64,000 bases of DNA from Marinobacterium zhoushanense (GCF_014641945.1 NZ_BMIJ01000006.1:186001-250000), one strand, 5' to 3'. Positions 1 to 9,514 are shown, counted from the stretch's first letter. Numbers and translations are program-made. The notes: a model not told the origin generated them from the letters alone.

Positions 1-93
1 GCGTTGGAGAAAGCGATCGCAGGTCTGCCGGTACCCCTGCATTCGGGTGCCGCGCGTTTCTACCGGGAAATGGGTCTCACGATCAAGAACTGA
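1..93 (+). CDS. TAXI-family TRAP transporter solute-binding protein, C-terminal end (partial)
   Basis: Only the last 30 codons are present, ending at a TGA at 91-93. The translated tail carries the pattern VPLHSGAARFYREMGL, which is typical of the C-terminus of TAXI-type periplasmic solute receptors ('P-H-x-GA-x-x-Y-x-E-x-G'). The next gene, 82 bases downstream on the same strand, encodes the fused TRAP permease that such receptors feed, which supports the call. The receptor would bind a small organic acid or similar solute in the periplasm and deliver it to the permease. The substrate cannot be read from this fragment. The start lies outside the window. Confidence 0.8.
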   Translation, partial: ALEKAIAGLPVPLHSGAARFYREMGLTIKN

Positions 94-175
94 TCGCCTT
101 CCTGTCTGTCGTCGACCGGCTTCCGCCTGAAGGAAGCCGGTCAGAGCTCGCAATGACCAATCGAGGGTAGATCCA

Positions 176-2317
176 ATGACGGCAACGCCAATGGATGATC
201 AGCAAACGGCAGAGCGCCTGAAGAGCCTGGAGCTGGCGCAACGCGACGAAAGATCGCTGGTCGGCCGCTTTATCTACTGGGCCGGCGTGCTTTTCGCGCT
301 GGTGCATATCTATTTCAACACCCTGGGGACAATGTCCGAGCTTTGGGTCTCGGCCATCCATTTCAGTGGCTTCGCGCTGATCACCGCGCTGATGGTGCCG
401 ATGCGTTCGACCACCGGGGCGGGCAGCGCCAAATTGGTGCTGGCGATCGATCTTCTGATCGGTCTGGTGGCGGTCGCCACTACCCTCTATCTGATGCTGT
501 TTGAGGATGCGTTATACCAGCGCGGTGTCCACTTCATCGCGTCGGACTGGGTCGTGGCCGTGGTCGCGATTTTAATCGCGCTGGAGATGACCCGGCGTAC
601 CACCGGCTGGTTCATCCCGTCGCTGATTCTGGTGGCGCTGACCTATGTATTTTGGTGGGGCCAGTATGTGCCGGGTATGTTCCAGTTCCCGGGCTTGAGC
701 CTGGAGACGGTGCTGTTTCGCAGCTACTTCTCCTCAGAGGGGATGTTCGGCGCCATCGCCCAGATCTCCTGGACCTACGTGTTCATGTTCATTCTGTTTG
801 GCGCTTTCCTGGTCAAATCCGGCGCCGGCGATTTTATCATCGAGCTGTCACGCTGCGTTGCAGGGCGATTTGTGGGTGGTCCTGGCCTGGTCGCGGTGTT
901 CGGTTCCGGCCTGATGGGATCGGTGTCCGGCTCCTCTGTGGCCAATACCGTGTCGACCGGTGTAATCACCATCCCGATGATGCAGAAAGCGGGCTTCCCG
1001 GCGCGGTTCGCAGCCGGTGTGGAAGCGGCTGCCTCCACCGGTGGGCAGTTGATGCCGCCGGTGATGGGCGCGGGAGCGTTCATCATGGCCTCCTACACCC
1101 AGATCCCCTATGTCACCATCATCGGCATCGCCGCACTGCCGGCACTGCTCTACTTCCTGTCGGTCGGTTTCTATGTCCGGGTCGAGGCCAAGCGCAGCCA
1201 TGCTTCCGCGGTGGAGATGCACGCACGCCCGTTCAAGGAGGTGATGAAGGAGGGGTGGCACTGTTTGCTGCCGATCATCGTGCTGGTAGCGCTGCTGATA
1301 TACGGCTTCACGCCGACCTATGCGGCGGGAATCTCGATTATCTCCGTGGTCGTCGCCTCCTGGCTGTCACCAAGGAAAATGGGGCTGCGCGACGTACTGG
1401 ATGCCTTGGCTCAGGGATCGCGGAATATGGCCACCACGGCGATGCTGCTGATTGCGGTCGGTATTGTCGTCAACGTGGTATCGATGACCGGTATCGGCAA
1501 CACCTTCTCACTGATGGTGACCAACTGGGCCAGTGGCAGTCTGCTGATCACCATCCTGTTGGTGGCACTGGCCTCACTGATCCTGGGCATGGGCTTGCCT
1601 GTAACCGCGGCCTACATCGTGCTTGCCACGCTGTCGGCGCCGGCGCTGTACAACCTGATGGCGGAGCGGGAACTGATCGATCTGATCGTGTCCGGGCAGT
1701 TGCCGGAAGCGGCGCGGACCATCTTTATGCTGATTGATCCCAATGCATTGACCGCTCTGGCGCAGCCGATGCCTGCGGCCGATGCGGCCGCGCTGGTGGC
1801 CCAGGTACCGTCCGACTTCAAGGGGCAGTTGCTGCAGCAGGCGCTGGATCCGACCCTGCTGTCAATGCTGCTGCTGTCAGCGCACATGATCATCTTCTGG
1901 CTGTCGCAGGATTCCAACGTGACGCCGCCAGTCTGTCTGACTGCCTTTGCTGCTGCGGCGATCGCGCGTACACCGCCGATGGCCACCGGCTTTACCGCCT
2001 GGAAGCTATCCAAGGGGCTCTATGTGGTGCCGTTGCTGTTTGCCTACACACCGTTCATCGGCGGCAGCTGGAGCGAGGTGCTGACCATCTTCACCTTCGG
2101 TATCCTCGGTATGTATGCCTTTGTCGGCTTCATGGAGGGATATCTGGAAGGGAGGCTGAATATCGCCTTGCGACTGCTCAGCGGTATTTGTGCGCTGGGG
2201 TTGCTCTGGCCCCACGGCCAGCTGCTCTATGATCTGATTGCGGCGGTGGTATTTGTCGGGCTGTTCATCTACAGTCGGCGCTTCGATACGACGGCTATGC
2301 AGACTCAATCCGGGTAA
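176..2317 (+). CDS. TRAP transporter permease, fused small and large subunits (DctQM-type)
   Basis: A 713-residue inner-membrane protein with about 16-18 hydrophobic segments. The first roughly 150 residues give four helices corresponding to the small (DctQ-like) subunit. The rest matches the large (DctM-like) subunit, with glycine-rich stretches such as GSGLMGSVSGSS and MGLPVTAAY in the transport core. TRAP systems import solutes with a sodium gradient and a periplasmic receptor; fused permeases are the usual partners of TAXI receptors, whose gene ends just upstream. A GAGGGT ribosome site precedes the ATG. A loop of about 100 residues near 500-600 is less hydrophobic. The substrate is unknown. 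A strong intrinsic terminator follows the stop codon. Confidence 0.93.
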   Translation: MTATPMDDQQTAERLKSLELAQRDERSLVGRFIYWAGVLFALVHIYFNTLGTMSELWVSAIHFSGFALITALMVPMRSTTGAGSAKLVLAIDLLIGLVAVATTLYLMLFEDALYQRGVHFIASDWVVAVVAILIALEMTRRTTGWFIPSLILVALTYVFWWGQYVPGMFQFPGLSLETVLFRSYFSSEGMFGAIAQISWTYVFMFILFGAFLVKSGAGDFIIELSRCVAGRFVGGPGLVAVFGSGLMGSVSGSSVANTVSTGVITIPMMQKAGFPARFAAGVEAAASTGGQLMPPVMGAGAFIMASYTQIPYVTIIGIAALPALLYFLSVGFYVRVEAKRSHASAVEMHARPFKEVMKEGWHCLLPIIVLVALLIYGFTPTYAAGISIISVVVASWLSPRKMGLRDVLDALAQGSRNMATTAMLLIAVGIVVNVVSMTGIGNTFSLMVTNWASGSLLITILLVALASLILGMGLPVTAAYIVLATLSAPALYNLMAERELIDLIVSGQLPEAARTIFMLIDPNALTALAQPMPAADAAALVAQVPSDFKGQLLQQALDPTLLSMLLLSAHMIIFWLSQDSNVTPPVCLTAFAAAAIARTPPMATGFTAWKLSKGLYVVPLLFAYTPFIGGSWSEVLTIFTFGILGMYAFVGFMEGYLEGRLNIALRLLSGICALGLLWPHGQLLYDLIAAVVFVGLFIYSRRFDTTAMQTQSG

Positions 2318-2335
2318 GGTTCCAACACGCACCGT

Positions 2336-2383
2336 AAACGGCGGCACTCTCCAGCTTGACTGAGGGGTGACCGCCGTTTTTTT
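2336..2383 (+). terminator. Intrinsic terminator of the TRAP transporter unit
   Basis: A 9-bp perfect inverted repeat (AAACGGCGG at 2336-2344, CCGCCGTTT at 2371-2379) is followed by a run of seven T. It lies 19 bases after the permease stop and before the convergent OmpA-lipoprotein gene. The T tract favours the plus-strand transcript. Confidence 0.85.
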
Positions 2384-2405
2384 GATCTGGTCGTTGCACG
2401 GTTAA

Positions 2406-3113
2406 TCAGCGTACATTGATCTCGACACGACGGTTTCTTGGTTCTCGGGTGTTATCCGGGGTGTCGATCAGTAGCTCCGTTTCACCCTTGGCAAAGGTTT
2501 TGATGGTTTGTAGCTCAATACCCAATTTGACCAGGTCCCGCTTCACCGCTTCCGCGCGGTCTTTGGACAAGCGCAAATTGAGATCGGCTGGACCACTGGT
2601 ATCGGTATGTCCGGTGACCAGCACTTCCGGGGCGCTACGCTCAAGTACTGCACTGTAGATCTGCTTGGCGAGTTCGCGCGATTCCGGTGTCAATTCATCG
2701 GTGGCAAACTTGAAGTACACCATCGAATAGAGTGGTGCCGCGGGTACCGCATCGTATGCCTCACCAAAGGTGGCGCGAAGCTCCTCCTCATTGCCGGTAT
2801 AGGTCCTGACTTGGTCACCGTTCAAGCTCATGGCGCTGTAGTCGCCCTCCAGTTGATACTGCTCACCGGAGTTTAGCGTTACCGTGACCACCCCGACACG
2901 GCCATCTTCCGGCATCACCATATACACCTCGCCTGCCGGACAGAAAGGGGGCGGTGTGGTCGAAAGCACCAGTGACTCAACCGCTGTTTGTGGTCGCAGG
3001 TCCGACACCGGCTTAGAGGGACCTAAGGTATTAACCGTGCCGCTGTACAGGGTACAACCTGAAACGCTTAACATGACGAACAACGGGGCCAGAGACCTTC
3101 CCTGTCTGATCAT
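2406..3113 (-). CDS. OmpA-family outer-membrane lipoprotein
   Basis: A 235-residue protein. The chosen ATG at 3113 gives a lipoprotein signal (MIRQGRSLAPLFVMLSVSGC) with lipid-carrying Cys20, preceded by AGGAG. An upstream in-frame start would spoil the signal. The C-terminal ~110 residues form an OmpA-like peptidoglycan-binding domain: FKFATDELTP, then VTGHTDTSG, then the LSKDRAEAVK and NRRVEINV motifs. The middle (about 50-120) is not assigned. Such proteins tether the outer membrane to the cell wall. The gene lies 7 bases downstream of the FecR-domain gene on the same strand, so the two are almost certainly co-transcribed and probably act together in the periplasm. Confidence 0.9.
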   Translation of the reverse strand: MIRQGRSLAPLFVMLSVSGCTLYSGTVNTLGPSKPVSDLRPQTAVESLVLSTTPPPFCPAGEVYMVMPEDGRVGVVTVTLNSGEQYQLEGDYSAMSLNGDQVRTYTGNEEELRATFGEAYDAVPAAPLYSMVYFKFATDELTPESRELAKQIYSAVLERSAPEVLVTGHTDTSGPADLNLRLSKDRAEAVKRDLVKLGIELQTIKTFAKGETELLIDTPDNTREPRNRRVEINVR

Positions 3114-3120
3114 GCAGAGA

Positions 3121-3579
3121 TCACTCCTGTGTCGGGGGAACCTTGACCGAGAATTCGGTTCCACGTACGGCGAGGATCGCCGCCGGGGTTTTTACCTTCA
3201 TGGCGCCTGGATTCTTTTCGGTCAGCTTGCCTGCTATTGCGGACAGGGTTCCCTGCTTCAGCGACATGCCGAAGTCGCCGTCATGGGTTTTTCGATCGAA
3301 ATTGAAGCTATCCAACGCGATACGGGAGTTTGGACCTATTGCGACCCTTGAGTCATCCAGGAATAGCAGTCCGACCGATCCTTCGGCGCCGGTACGTATG
3401 CTGTCCTGACCATAGACCTCCTGGCCTGGAGTTACAGCGATCACTTGCCCTGAGCGCTCGATAAACGCGCTACCCTTGAGAGTTTTGATATGACCGATAC
3501 TCTCGTCACCGGCATGGGCGATGAGGCTGGAAAGTGATAATGCAATAATAGGGATACATGTTTTAAGGCAGCTGGACAT
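3121..3579 (-). CDS. FecR-domain periplasmic protein
   Basis: A 152-residue protein with an N-terminal signal peptide (hydrophobic core IIALSLSSLIAHA, cleavage near AHA-GD). The body is a FecR domain: it has IKTLKGSAFIERSGQ, then GQEVYGQDSIRTG, then a hydrophobic FLDDSRVAIGPNS and the terminal AVRGTEFSV motif typical of the family. It lacks the transmembrane helix and C-terminal signalling part of true FecR sigma-regulators, so it is not a classical iron-dicitrate sensor. FecR domains of this short type are often encoded beside OmpA-like lipoproteins and CHASE2 proteins; here the OmpA gene follows directly and a CHASE2 gene lies 1.5 kb away. The ATG is preceded by AAGGAT. Confidence 0.88.
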   Translation of the reverse strand: MSSCLKTCIPIIALSLSSLIAHAGDESIGHIKTLKGSAFIERSGQVIAVTPGQEVYGQDSIRTGAEGSVGLLFLDDSRVAIGPNSRIALDSFNFDRKTHDGDFGMSLKQGTLSAIAGKLTEKNPGAMKVKTPAAILAVRGTEFSVKVPPTQE

Positions 3580-3793
3580 TGTACGATCCTTTTGATTTTA
3601 TCGCCGTAAATCGTGGATTATCCGGCGCGCTTAACGAGGACTGCCTCCCGATATGGGCCTCGCATAGGCGTTAAGATTTAACTCTTAGTTAACCATAGCG
3701 CAAGCATCTATTTTATATATGTGTTAATTTCATGATTAATCCTGAAATGTTGCACGCTATTACTACACACATATTATCGGAGTAGCAAAATAG

Positions 3794-4768
3794 TCAATTG
3801 TTTTCCAGCATGGCATTCAGGTAACTTGAGCCTGCATTCATGCAGTCAAATACATGAAGTCCCAGCTCTTGAGCGAGATCAGTACACAAACGTATACCCC
3901 GACAGCTATTCCCCTTGCTATCCAGTAACGGCGAGTAGGTGGCGATGCCTAATTGCCGGTTAACTACCGACATGACGCCGCCGCTGACACCGCTCTTGGC
4001 CGGTACTCCGACTCGATAGGCCCACTGTCCCGAATAGTCGTACATGCCGCAGGTGAACATGATCGACAGCATATCCTTGACCCTGTCGATGTCGAATACT
4101 TCAGTCTGAGTGACCGGATTTTTTCCCAGGTTGGAGAGCGTTGCGGCGATAGTCGCCAGATCTCGGCAGTTAACCAGGATCGAACACTGCTTGAAGTAGA
4201 TATCCAGTGCCGCTTCAACCTGATCCGGCACCATGCCGAAATTCAGCAGCAGGTAGGCGATCGCCCGGTTGCGGTGTCCGGTACGGGACTCTGAGCGATA
4301 TACATCCTCGTCGAACTCAAGCTGTCTCCCGGCTGCCGCACTAAACCGACTCATTATCTCGTGAAAGGTGTTGTCGCCATATTTTTGGTACAGCATCGCG
4401 GTGACAGTAATCGCTCCGGCATTGACCATCGGATTGAAGGGGCGGTTGCTAAGTTTTTCCAGCTCAATTGAGTTGAACGCATCGCCGCTGGGTTCGACAC
4501 CTACATACTTGGCAACTTCGTCTTCGCCAAAGGCTTCCAGGGCCATACCGTAGGTGAGGGGCTTAGAGATCGATTGAATGGTGAAGCAGACGTCGGCAGT
4601 GCCGGCTTCTACGATGCTTCCGTTCGAGGTCACGAATGCCGCTCCGAAGTGGGCAGGATCGGCTTTGCTCAGTTCGGGGATATAGGTCGCGATTTCCCCC
4701 TCGAAGTTTGACGCATGCTTGGAGTGTAGATGGTCGATCAATTCCTGGAGCCAGACCTGTTCCTTCAT
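3794..4768 (-). CDS. glsA: Glutaminase A
   Basis: A 324-residue cytosolic enzyme hydrolysing L-glutamine to glutamate and ammonia, with the serine beta-lactamase-like fold. The catalytic pair appears as S-I-S-K (Ser66, Lys69 with the chosen start), exactly the numbering of the E. coli enzymes; this supports the ATG at 4768 over one four codons upstream. A GAGGTG ribosome site lies 6 bases before it. Further family blocks are RPFNPMVNAGAI, SESRTGHRNRAIAYLL and PAKSGVSGG. The length is slightly above the usual ~308. It is a single gene with its own AT-rich promoter region, divergent from the CHASE2 phosphatase gene. It interrupts what might otherwise be a FecR-OmpA/CHASE2 neighbourhood. Confidence 0.95.
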   Translation of the reverse strand: MKEQVWLQELIDHLHSKHASNFEGEIATYIPELSKADPAHFGAAFVTSNGSIVEAGTADVCFTIQSISKPLTYGMALEAFGEDEVAKYVGVEPSGDAFNSIELEKLSNRPFNPMVNAGAITVTAMLYQKYGDNTFHEIMSRFSAAAGRQLEFDEDVYRSESRTGHRNRAIAYLLLNFGMVPDQVEAALDIYFKQCSILVNCRDLATIAATLSNLGKNPVTQTEVFDIDRVKDMLSIMFTCGMYDYSGQWAYRVGVPAKSGVSGGVMSVVNRQLGIATYSPLLDSKGNSCRGIRLCTDLAQELGLHVFDCMNAGSSYLNAMLENN

Positions 4769-5129
4769 CAGGCACCTCATTCAGTCAGCCTGTGGGCGAA
4801 AAACTGAAAGTGGGGAACGCACAAAATATGCCATTTTCTGACTGTTTGATCAGTTCGTAGCGGTGCGAGATAAGTATTTATTAATATTGATGTAATAATT
4901 AAAGCTTATGTCAAATGTGTTGGTAAATGGATGCATAAAATAAATCTGTTGCACAGGCTTGGTGCTAAATGCTGCTAAATGGTGCATATATAATCTATAT
5001 ATCTTTTATATCTTTCTAGCGAACAAATGAGTGCGGGTGTATTAACAGTACTGGTCGGAAATCTATTTACATGATTAGATGAGGTAATATTCGAAACTGT
5101 CTGCTATCGGCACCTCCTGACCACCAAGG
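4769..5129. other. AT-rich divergent promoter region with a 10-bp-spaced direct repeat
   Basis: This 361-base gap separates glsA and the CHASE2 phosphatase gene. It is markedly AT-rich around 4870-5020. GCTAAATG occurs twice in direct orientation (4964-4971 and 4974-4981), one helical turn apart, immediately upstream of a consensus TATAAT (4989-4994). The repeats cover the expected -35 region, as activator or repressor half-sites would. No ORF or RNA gene was recognised. Confidence 0.4.
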
Positions 5130-7253
5130 ATGAGGTATAGCGTTTTGATCAGGCTGAAAATAGGTAATACGCATTCGGTCTTGTCACCCTTTCTCAAGGG
5201 CTGGATATTGCCTGTCGGGCTATTACTGTTATTGCTGTTTCACCTTCTGGGGTTCATTCCCATGCAGGCGGCACTTCGGGGATTTTGTTTCGATCTCTAT
5301 CAGATGTTGATTCCGCGAGAGCGCGTTTCAGGCCCCGCTATCATCGTCGACATCGATGAGGCGAGCTTGAAGCAGTTCGGGCAATGGCCCTGGCCACGCA
5401 GTCGACTGGCTGAGCTGATCGAGCGGGTGGGGGAGGCTAATCCGGCGGCGATTGGCATCGATATCATCATGCCGGAACCGGATCGTGTCTCGCCCTGCAG
5501 TGTCGGAACGCTGATCCCGGGAATACGCGAGGGCTTGCTTGAAGAACTTTGTAGTTTGCCGAGCAATGACGAACGACTCGCGCAGGTTCTGCAGCGATAC
5601 CCCACGGTACTCGGTGTGGCGGGTATCGATGAGCGCCATCCCTTCTCTTTGGTGGCAACGCCGGTTCAGATACGGGGAGAGGATCCGTTGCCCTCCGTGC
5701 GTCGATACCAGGGCGCGCTGACCAGTATCGATATGCTACAGAACGCAGTGGCTGGACACTCCATACTAAGCGCCGATATAGAGCGAGGCGTCGTACGGCG
5801 AGTGCCGATGGTGGCCGCGGTCGGAAATCAGATGTTGCCCTCGTTGTCATTGGAGATGTTGCGCCTGGCGATCGGAGCGCCAGTCTTTTCTGTTACAGCG
5901 GATAACAACGGCGTGATTGGGGTCGGAGTCGGAGAGTTGGATATCCCGACCCAGGCCGACGGCTCAATTTGGGTCCATTACAGTGAGCATGATCCGGCAC
6001 GTTTTGTCTCTGCGACCCGTGTTCTGGAGGGTGATTTTGATCCCTCACTGTTTGAGCGGAAGCTGGTACTGATCGGGTTTACCGGTTTGGGGCTCGTCGA
6101 CTTTCCGAGCACGGCGTTAGGGGAGCGTGTTCCTGGAGTCGAGATCCATGCCCAGGTACTTGAAACGGTCTTCGACGCCAGTACGTTGCTGCGCCCGCAA
6201 TGGGCACCGTTGGTCGAGGGGGGGCTGATGCTGATTCTCGGCATCACGGTTATCTACCTGTTGCCAAGATTGAGAATGTGGTTCCAACTGCCGCTGGTGG
6301 TGCTTCTGGTTTGCTTGCTCGCGGCTGCAGGCTTGGTGCTTTACAGCCGTTACCAGGTGCTGATCGATATCGCGTCACCCTATCTGCTGTTTGCGGTTTT
6401 GTATGTCGCACTGCTGGCAGACGCGATGATGAGAGGAGAGGGTAAGATTGAGGGGCTTGAGGAGGACTTGCGCGAGCAACGTGAGGCCGCGCTGCGTATT
6501 CAGGGGGAGATGGAGGCGGCGAAGCGGTTTCAGATGAGTATCGTGCCTGACCCCGGTCAGGTATTTCGCGCGGAACCGCGTCTCGATCTGGCGGCCATGA
6601 TGGAGCCGGCGAAGATGGTCGGGGGCGACCTTTACGACTGTTTCATGCTTGATGCGAATAGGGTGTTTTTCATTATTGGCGACGTCTGCGGCAAAGGGGT
6701 GCATGCGGCGTTGTTCATGGTCATCAGTAAAACACTGTGCAAAAGCATTGCACTGCGCAGTGATCCGGATATCGAACTGGGGGAACTGGTCAGTCAGGCG
6801 AACAGGGAGATCGCGCGGGATAATCCGGAGTTGCTCTTTGTAACCGCTTTTATCGGTATTCTGGATCTGCGCAGTGGCGAGTTGATCTACGTGAATGCTG
6901 GCCATGAACCACCGCTTCTTGTGGCTCCGGGCTGTCGTGTCGGTACGCTTATCCATAGTAGCGGCCCACCGATCGCTATTATGGACGACTACCGATATGA
7001 AACCTTCCATCACCGTCTGTCGACTGACGAGTTTTTGTGTATTTTCACCGATGGAATTACCGAGGCGGCTGATCTGGATCAGGCCCTGTTCGGACGCGAT
7101 CGTCTGGAGCGTGTAGTGGAGTCGCTCGGTGAAGAGCAGGATTCCAGTGGCTTGATGCAAAAGGTGGAGCAGGAGGTTCGTAGCTTCATGGGCGATGCAG
7201 ATCCGGCGGATGACTTAACGATCATGGTGATACGTTGGCACGGTGTTGGCTAG
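5130..7253 (+). CDS. CHASE2-domain PP2C (SpoIIE-type) protein phosphatase
   Basis: A 707-residue membrane signalling protein. An N-terminal helix (~25-45) is followed by a periplasmic CHASE2 sensor domain (~50-350; SIDMLQNAVAGHS and GLVDFPSTALGE are typical), two or three transmembrane helices (~355-425), a coiled-coil linker (~430-465), and a cytosolic PP2C/SpoIIE phosphatase domain. That domain carries metal-binding motifs GGDLYD (~497) and IGDVCGKG (~516), ending with DDLTIMV. It should dephosphorylate a STAS protein, and the next gene encodes one, so this is the RsbU-like arm of a partner switch driven by an extracytoplasmic signal. The ATG at 5130 abuts its AAGG; a TTG at 5145 has GATGAGG 9 bases upstream and may be the true start. 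Confidence 0.92.
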   Translation: MRYSVLIRLKIGNTHSVLSPFLKGWILPVGLLLLLLFHLLGFIPMQAALRGFCFDLYQMLIPRERVSGPAIIVDIDEASLKQFGQWPWPRSRLAELIERVGEANPAAIGIDIIMPEPDRVSPCSVGTLIPGIREGLLEELCSLPSNDERLAQVLQRYPTVLGVAGIDERHPFSLVATPVQIRGEDPLPSVRRYQGALTSIDMLQNAVAGHSILSADIERGVVRRVPMVAAVGNQMLPSLSLEMLRLAIGAPVFSVTADNNGVIGVGVGELDIPTQADGSIWVHYSEHDPARFVSATRVLEGDFDPSLFERKLVLIGFTGLGLVDFPSTALGERVPGVEIHAQVLETVFDASTLLRPQWAPLVEGGLMLILGITVIYLLPRLRMWFQLPLVVLLVCLLAAAGLVLYSRYQVLIDIASPYLLFAVLYVALLADAMMRGEGKIEGLEEDLREQREAALRIQGEMEAAKRFQMSIVPDPGQVFRAEPRLDLAAMMEPAKMVGGDLYDCFMLDANRVFFIIGDVCGKGVHAALFMVISKTLCKSIALRSDPDIELGELVSQANREIARDNPELLFVTAFIGILDLRSGELIYVNAGHEPPLLVAPGCRVGTLIHSSGPPIAIMDDYRYETFHHRLSTDEFLCIFTDGITEAADLDQALFGRDRLERVVESLGEEQDSSGLMQKVEQEVRSFMGDADPADDLTIMVIRWHGVG

Positions 7254-7313
7254 CCTCTAAGTCGGCAACTACGCTAGTTACTATCTAAACGGAGTCAAAG
7301 GACGAGGTGTTGA

Positions 7314-7655
7314 ATGAATATCGATGGAGAAGAGCTTGAGAGTGGTGTGTTGAAAATCAATCTGTCCGGCCGAATGGATATCGAGGGGGTCCAACAGATT
7401 GAGGCACGTTTCGGCGAGCTGACAGGCGGTGAGCATAGTGGTGTGATCGTGGACATGGCCGAGGTGCCCTATATGTCATCGATCGGCATACGCTCACTGT
7501 TGATCAATGCCAAGGCGGTGAGTCGCCGGGGTGGCAAGTATGTCGTACTGAATCCACAGCCCGACGTAAAGAGCGTTTTGGAGATATCGGGCATCGATAA
7601 GATCATGGACGTGTGTATGGACTATGGACTGGCACTCGGCAAAGTTTCCCAATAA
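7314..7655 (+). CDS. STAS-domain anti-sigma-factor antagonist
   Basis: A 113-residue single-domain protein of the RsbV/SpoIIAA type. The conserved loop VPYMSSIGIRSL places the phosphorylatable serine at 55 or 56. In partner switching, the kinase encoded next would phosphorylate it and the PP2C protein encoded upstream would remove the phosphate; the dephosphorylated form then binds the kinase and frees its target. It lies 60 bases after the phosphatase gene and has a GAGGTG ribosome site. No sigma factor is encoded nearby, so the output target is unknown. Confidence 0.9.
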   Translation: MNIDGEELESGVLKINLSGRMDIEGVQQIEARFGELTGGEHSGVIVDMAEVPYMSSIGIRSLLINAKAVSRRGGKYVVLNPQPDVKSVLEISGIDKIMDVCMDYGLALGKVSQ

Positions 7656-7685
7656 CAGGTTTCCCAATCAACAGGGGTATGGGGT

Positions 7686-8126
7686 TTGGAGCTGACAGAA
7701 CTTAAAGACGAAAGTCCGTTGCTTACAATCACCAATGCAACGTCGGAGATCCCCAGAATGAGCCGTTGGCTTGGTGAGGTGCTGCGTCACTATCAGGTAC
7801 CGCAAGAAATGCTGTTCAAGTTTGACTTGTGTGCCAACGAAGCGGTTACCAACATCATCTTCTATGCCTATCCGGAAGAGGATGGACGCCAGATACATCT
7901 GGCGCTTGGGGTGGGGCCCGATGAAGTGACGCTGCTGATCGAGGATGATGGGATACCGTTCAATCCGGTCAATGCAAAGCCGCATAAAAAGCCGCAATCG
8001 CTTGACGATGCTAAAATCGGCGGGCTTGGCATCGATCTGATTAAACACTACATGGATCGATACGAGTACGAGCGGAGCGACAACAAAAACCGGTTGAAGC
8101 TAACCAGTGTCATCCCCTCAAGCTGA
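7686..8126 (+). CDS. HATPase-type serine kinase / anti-sigma factor (RsbW-like)
   Basis: A 146-residue GHKL ATPase. The N box is CANEAVTNIIFYAY (Asn51, Glu52, Asn56), the G1 box is EDDGIPFNP and the G2 region is GGLGIDLIKHYMD. The family phosphorylates STAS antagonists such as the protein encoded 30 bases upstream, and in its free form sequesters a sigma factor or another effector. The start is a TTG at 7686 with GGGGT close upstream. The third gene of the phosphatase-STAS-kinase set, it completes a partner-switching module. Confidence 0.9.
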   Translation: MELTELKDESPLLTITNATSEIPRMSRWLGEVLRHYQVPQEMLFKFDLCANEAVTNIIFYAYPEEDGRQIHLALGVGPDEVTLLIEDDGIPFNPVNAKPHKKPQSLDDAKIGGLGIDLIKHYMDRYEYERSDNKNRLKLTSVIPSS

Positions 8127-8265
8127 TATCGGTTAGATGGCGTCGTACAAGGCTGGGTGGCGTCTGTTCAGCGTGCTTGCGACGCGCTATGCTAGCCGCA
8201 CGGTCATGAGAGCATGGCCGGCGTCGCTCGGACGGTTCCGGGCGCTTACGTGACAAGAGGTTATT

Positions 8266-9498
8266 ATGGCCGATAATGCTGGCACTCCCCCCGTACGCCG
8301 TTTTTCCCGTATCGATCGTCTTCCCCCCTATGTGTTCAATATCACCGCCGAGCTGAAGATGGCCGCGCGTCGGCGTGGCGAAGACATCATCGACTTCAGC
8401 ATGGGCAACCCGGACGGTCCAACACCTCCGCATATCGTTGAAAAACTGTGTACCGTGGCACAGCGTGAAGATACCCACGGCTACTCCACGTCGCGCGGCA
8501 TTCCGCGTCTGCGCCGGGCGATCTCGCACTGGTATAAGGACCGCTACGATGTAGAGATCGACCCCGAAGAGGAGGCGATCGTCACCATCGGTTCCAAGGA
8601 GGGGTTGGCACATCTGATGCTGGCAACCTGCGACCACGGGGACACGGTGTTGGTACCCAATCCGAGTTACCCGATCCATATCTACGGTGCGGTGATCGCC
8701 GGCGCTCAGGTACGTTCCGTACCGCTGATTCCCGGTGTGGACTTTTTTGTCGAGCTGGAGCGGGCGATTCGCGAAGCGATTCCGAAGCCGAAGATGATGA
8801 TTCTGGGCTTCCCCTCGAACCCGACCGCACAGTGCGTAGAACTGGATTTCTTCGAACGCGTGGTTGCCCTGGCCAAGCAGTACGGCATCATCGTCGTCCA
8901 TGACCTGGCCTACGCCGACATCGTCTATGATGGCTGGAAGGCGCCATCGATCATGCAGGTGCCGGGGGCGAAGGATGTGGCGGTGGAGTTCTTCACCCTG
9001 TCCAAGAGCTACAACATGGCGGGCTGGCGCATCGGTTTCATGGTTGGCAACAAGGAGCTAGTGCACGCGTTGGCGCGGATCAAGAGCTACCACGACTATG
9101 GCACCTTTACCCCGCTGCAGGTGGCGGCCATCGCCGCGCTTGAGGGTGATCAGCAGTGTGTGCGCGATATCGCCGAACAGTACCGCCAGCGTCGCAATGC
9201 GCTGGCCAAAGGGTTGCACGAGGCTGGCTGGATGGTCGATATCCCGAAAGCCTCCATGTACATATGGGCCAAGATCCCCGAACCCTATCGTGAGATGGGC
9301 TCGCTGGAGTTCTCCAAGAAACTGCTCGCCGACGCCAAGGTGTGTGTCTCGCCCGGTATCGGTTTTGGTGACTATGGAAACGACTACGTGCGCTTCGCGC
9401 TGATCGAAAACCAGGATCGCATCCGCCAGGCGGTGCGTGGCATCAAGGCGATGTTCCGTAAGGATGGCCTGATCGAGGTACCGTCCAAGCAGCGATAA
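8266..9498 (+). CDS. alaC: Alanine transaminase AlaC (class I/II aminotransferase)
   Basis: A 410-residue PLP enzyme converting pyruvate and glutamate to alanine and 2-oxoglutarate. The PLP lysine is Lys247 in [14 protein letters not shown]. The N-terminal stretch [11 protein letters not shown] and the substrate-domain motif [10 protein letters not shown] match AlaC/YfdZ-type enzymes more closely than AspC. The length fits the family. The start ATG has AAGAGGTT upstream. The gene appears monocistronic, ending in a hairpin shared with the convergent mtfA gene. Confidence 0.93.
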   Translation: MADNAGTPPVRRFSRIDRLPPYVFNITAELKMAARRRGEDIIDFSMGNPDGPTPPHIVEKLCTVAQREDTHGYSTSRGIPRLRRAISHWYKDRYDVEIDPEEEAIVTIGSKEGLAHLMLATCDHGDTVLVPNPSYPIHIYGAVIAGAQVRSVPLIPGVDFFVELERAIREAIPKPKMMILGFPSNPTAQCVELDFFERVVALAKQYGIIVVHDLAYADIVYDGWKAPSIMQVPGAKDVAVEFFTLSKSYNMAGWRIGFMVGNKELVHALARIKSYHDYGTFTPLQVAAIAALEGDQQCVRDIAEQYRQRRNALAKGLHEAGWMVDIPKASMYIWAKIPEPYREMGSLEFSKKLLADAKVCVSPGIGFGDYGNDYVRFALIENQDRIRQAVRGIKAMFRKDGLIEVPSKQR

Positions 9499-9514
9499 CC
9501 TGGGTTAATTTCTG

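Noticed and set aside
652..1737. A 361-codon open frame overlapping the TRAP permease in another frame.
   Set aside because: It lies entirely inside a well-supported gene, has no family motif and Arg/Gly/His-rich composition typical of a shadow frame in G+C-rich DNA.
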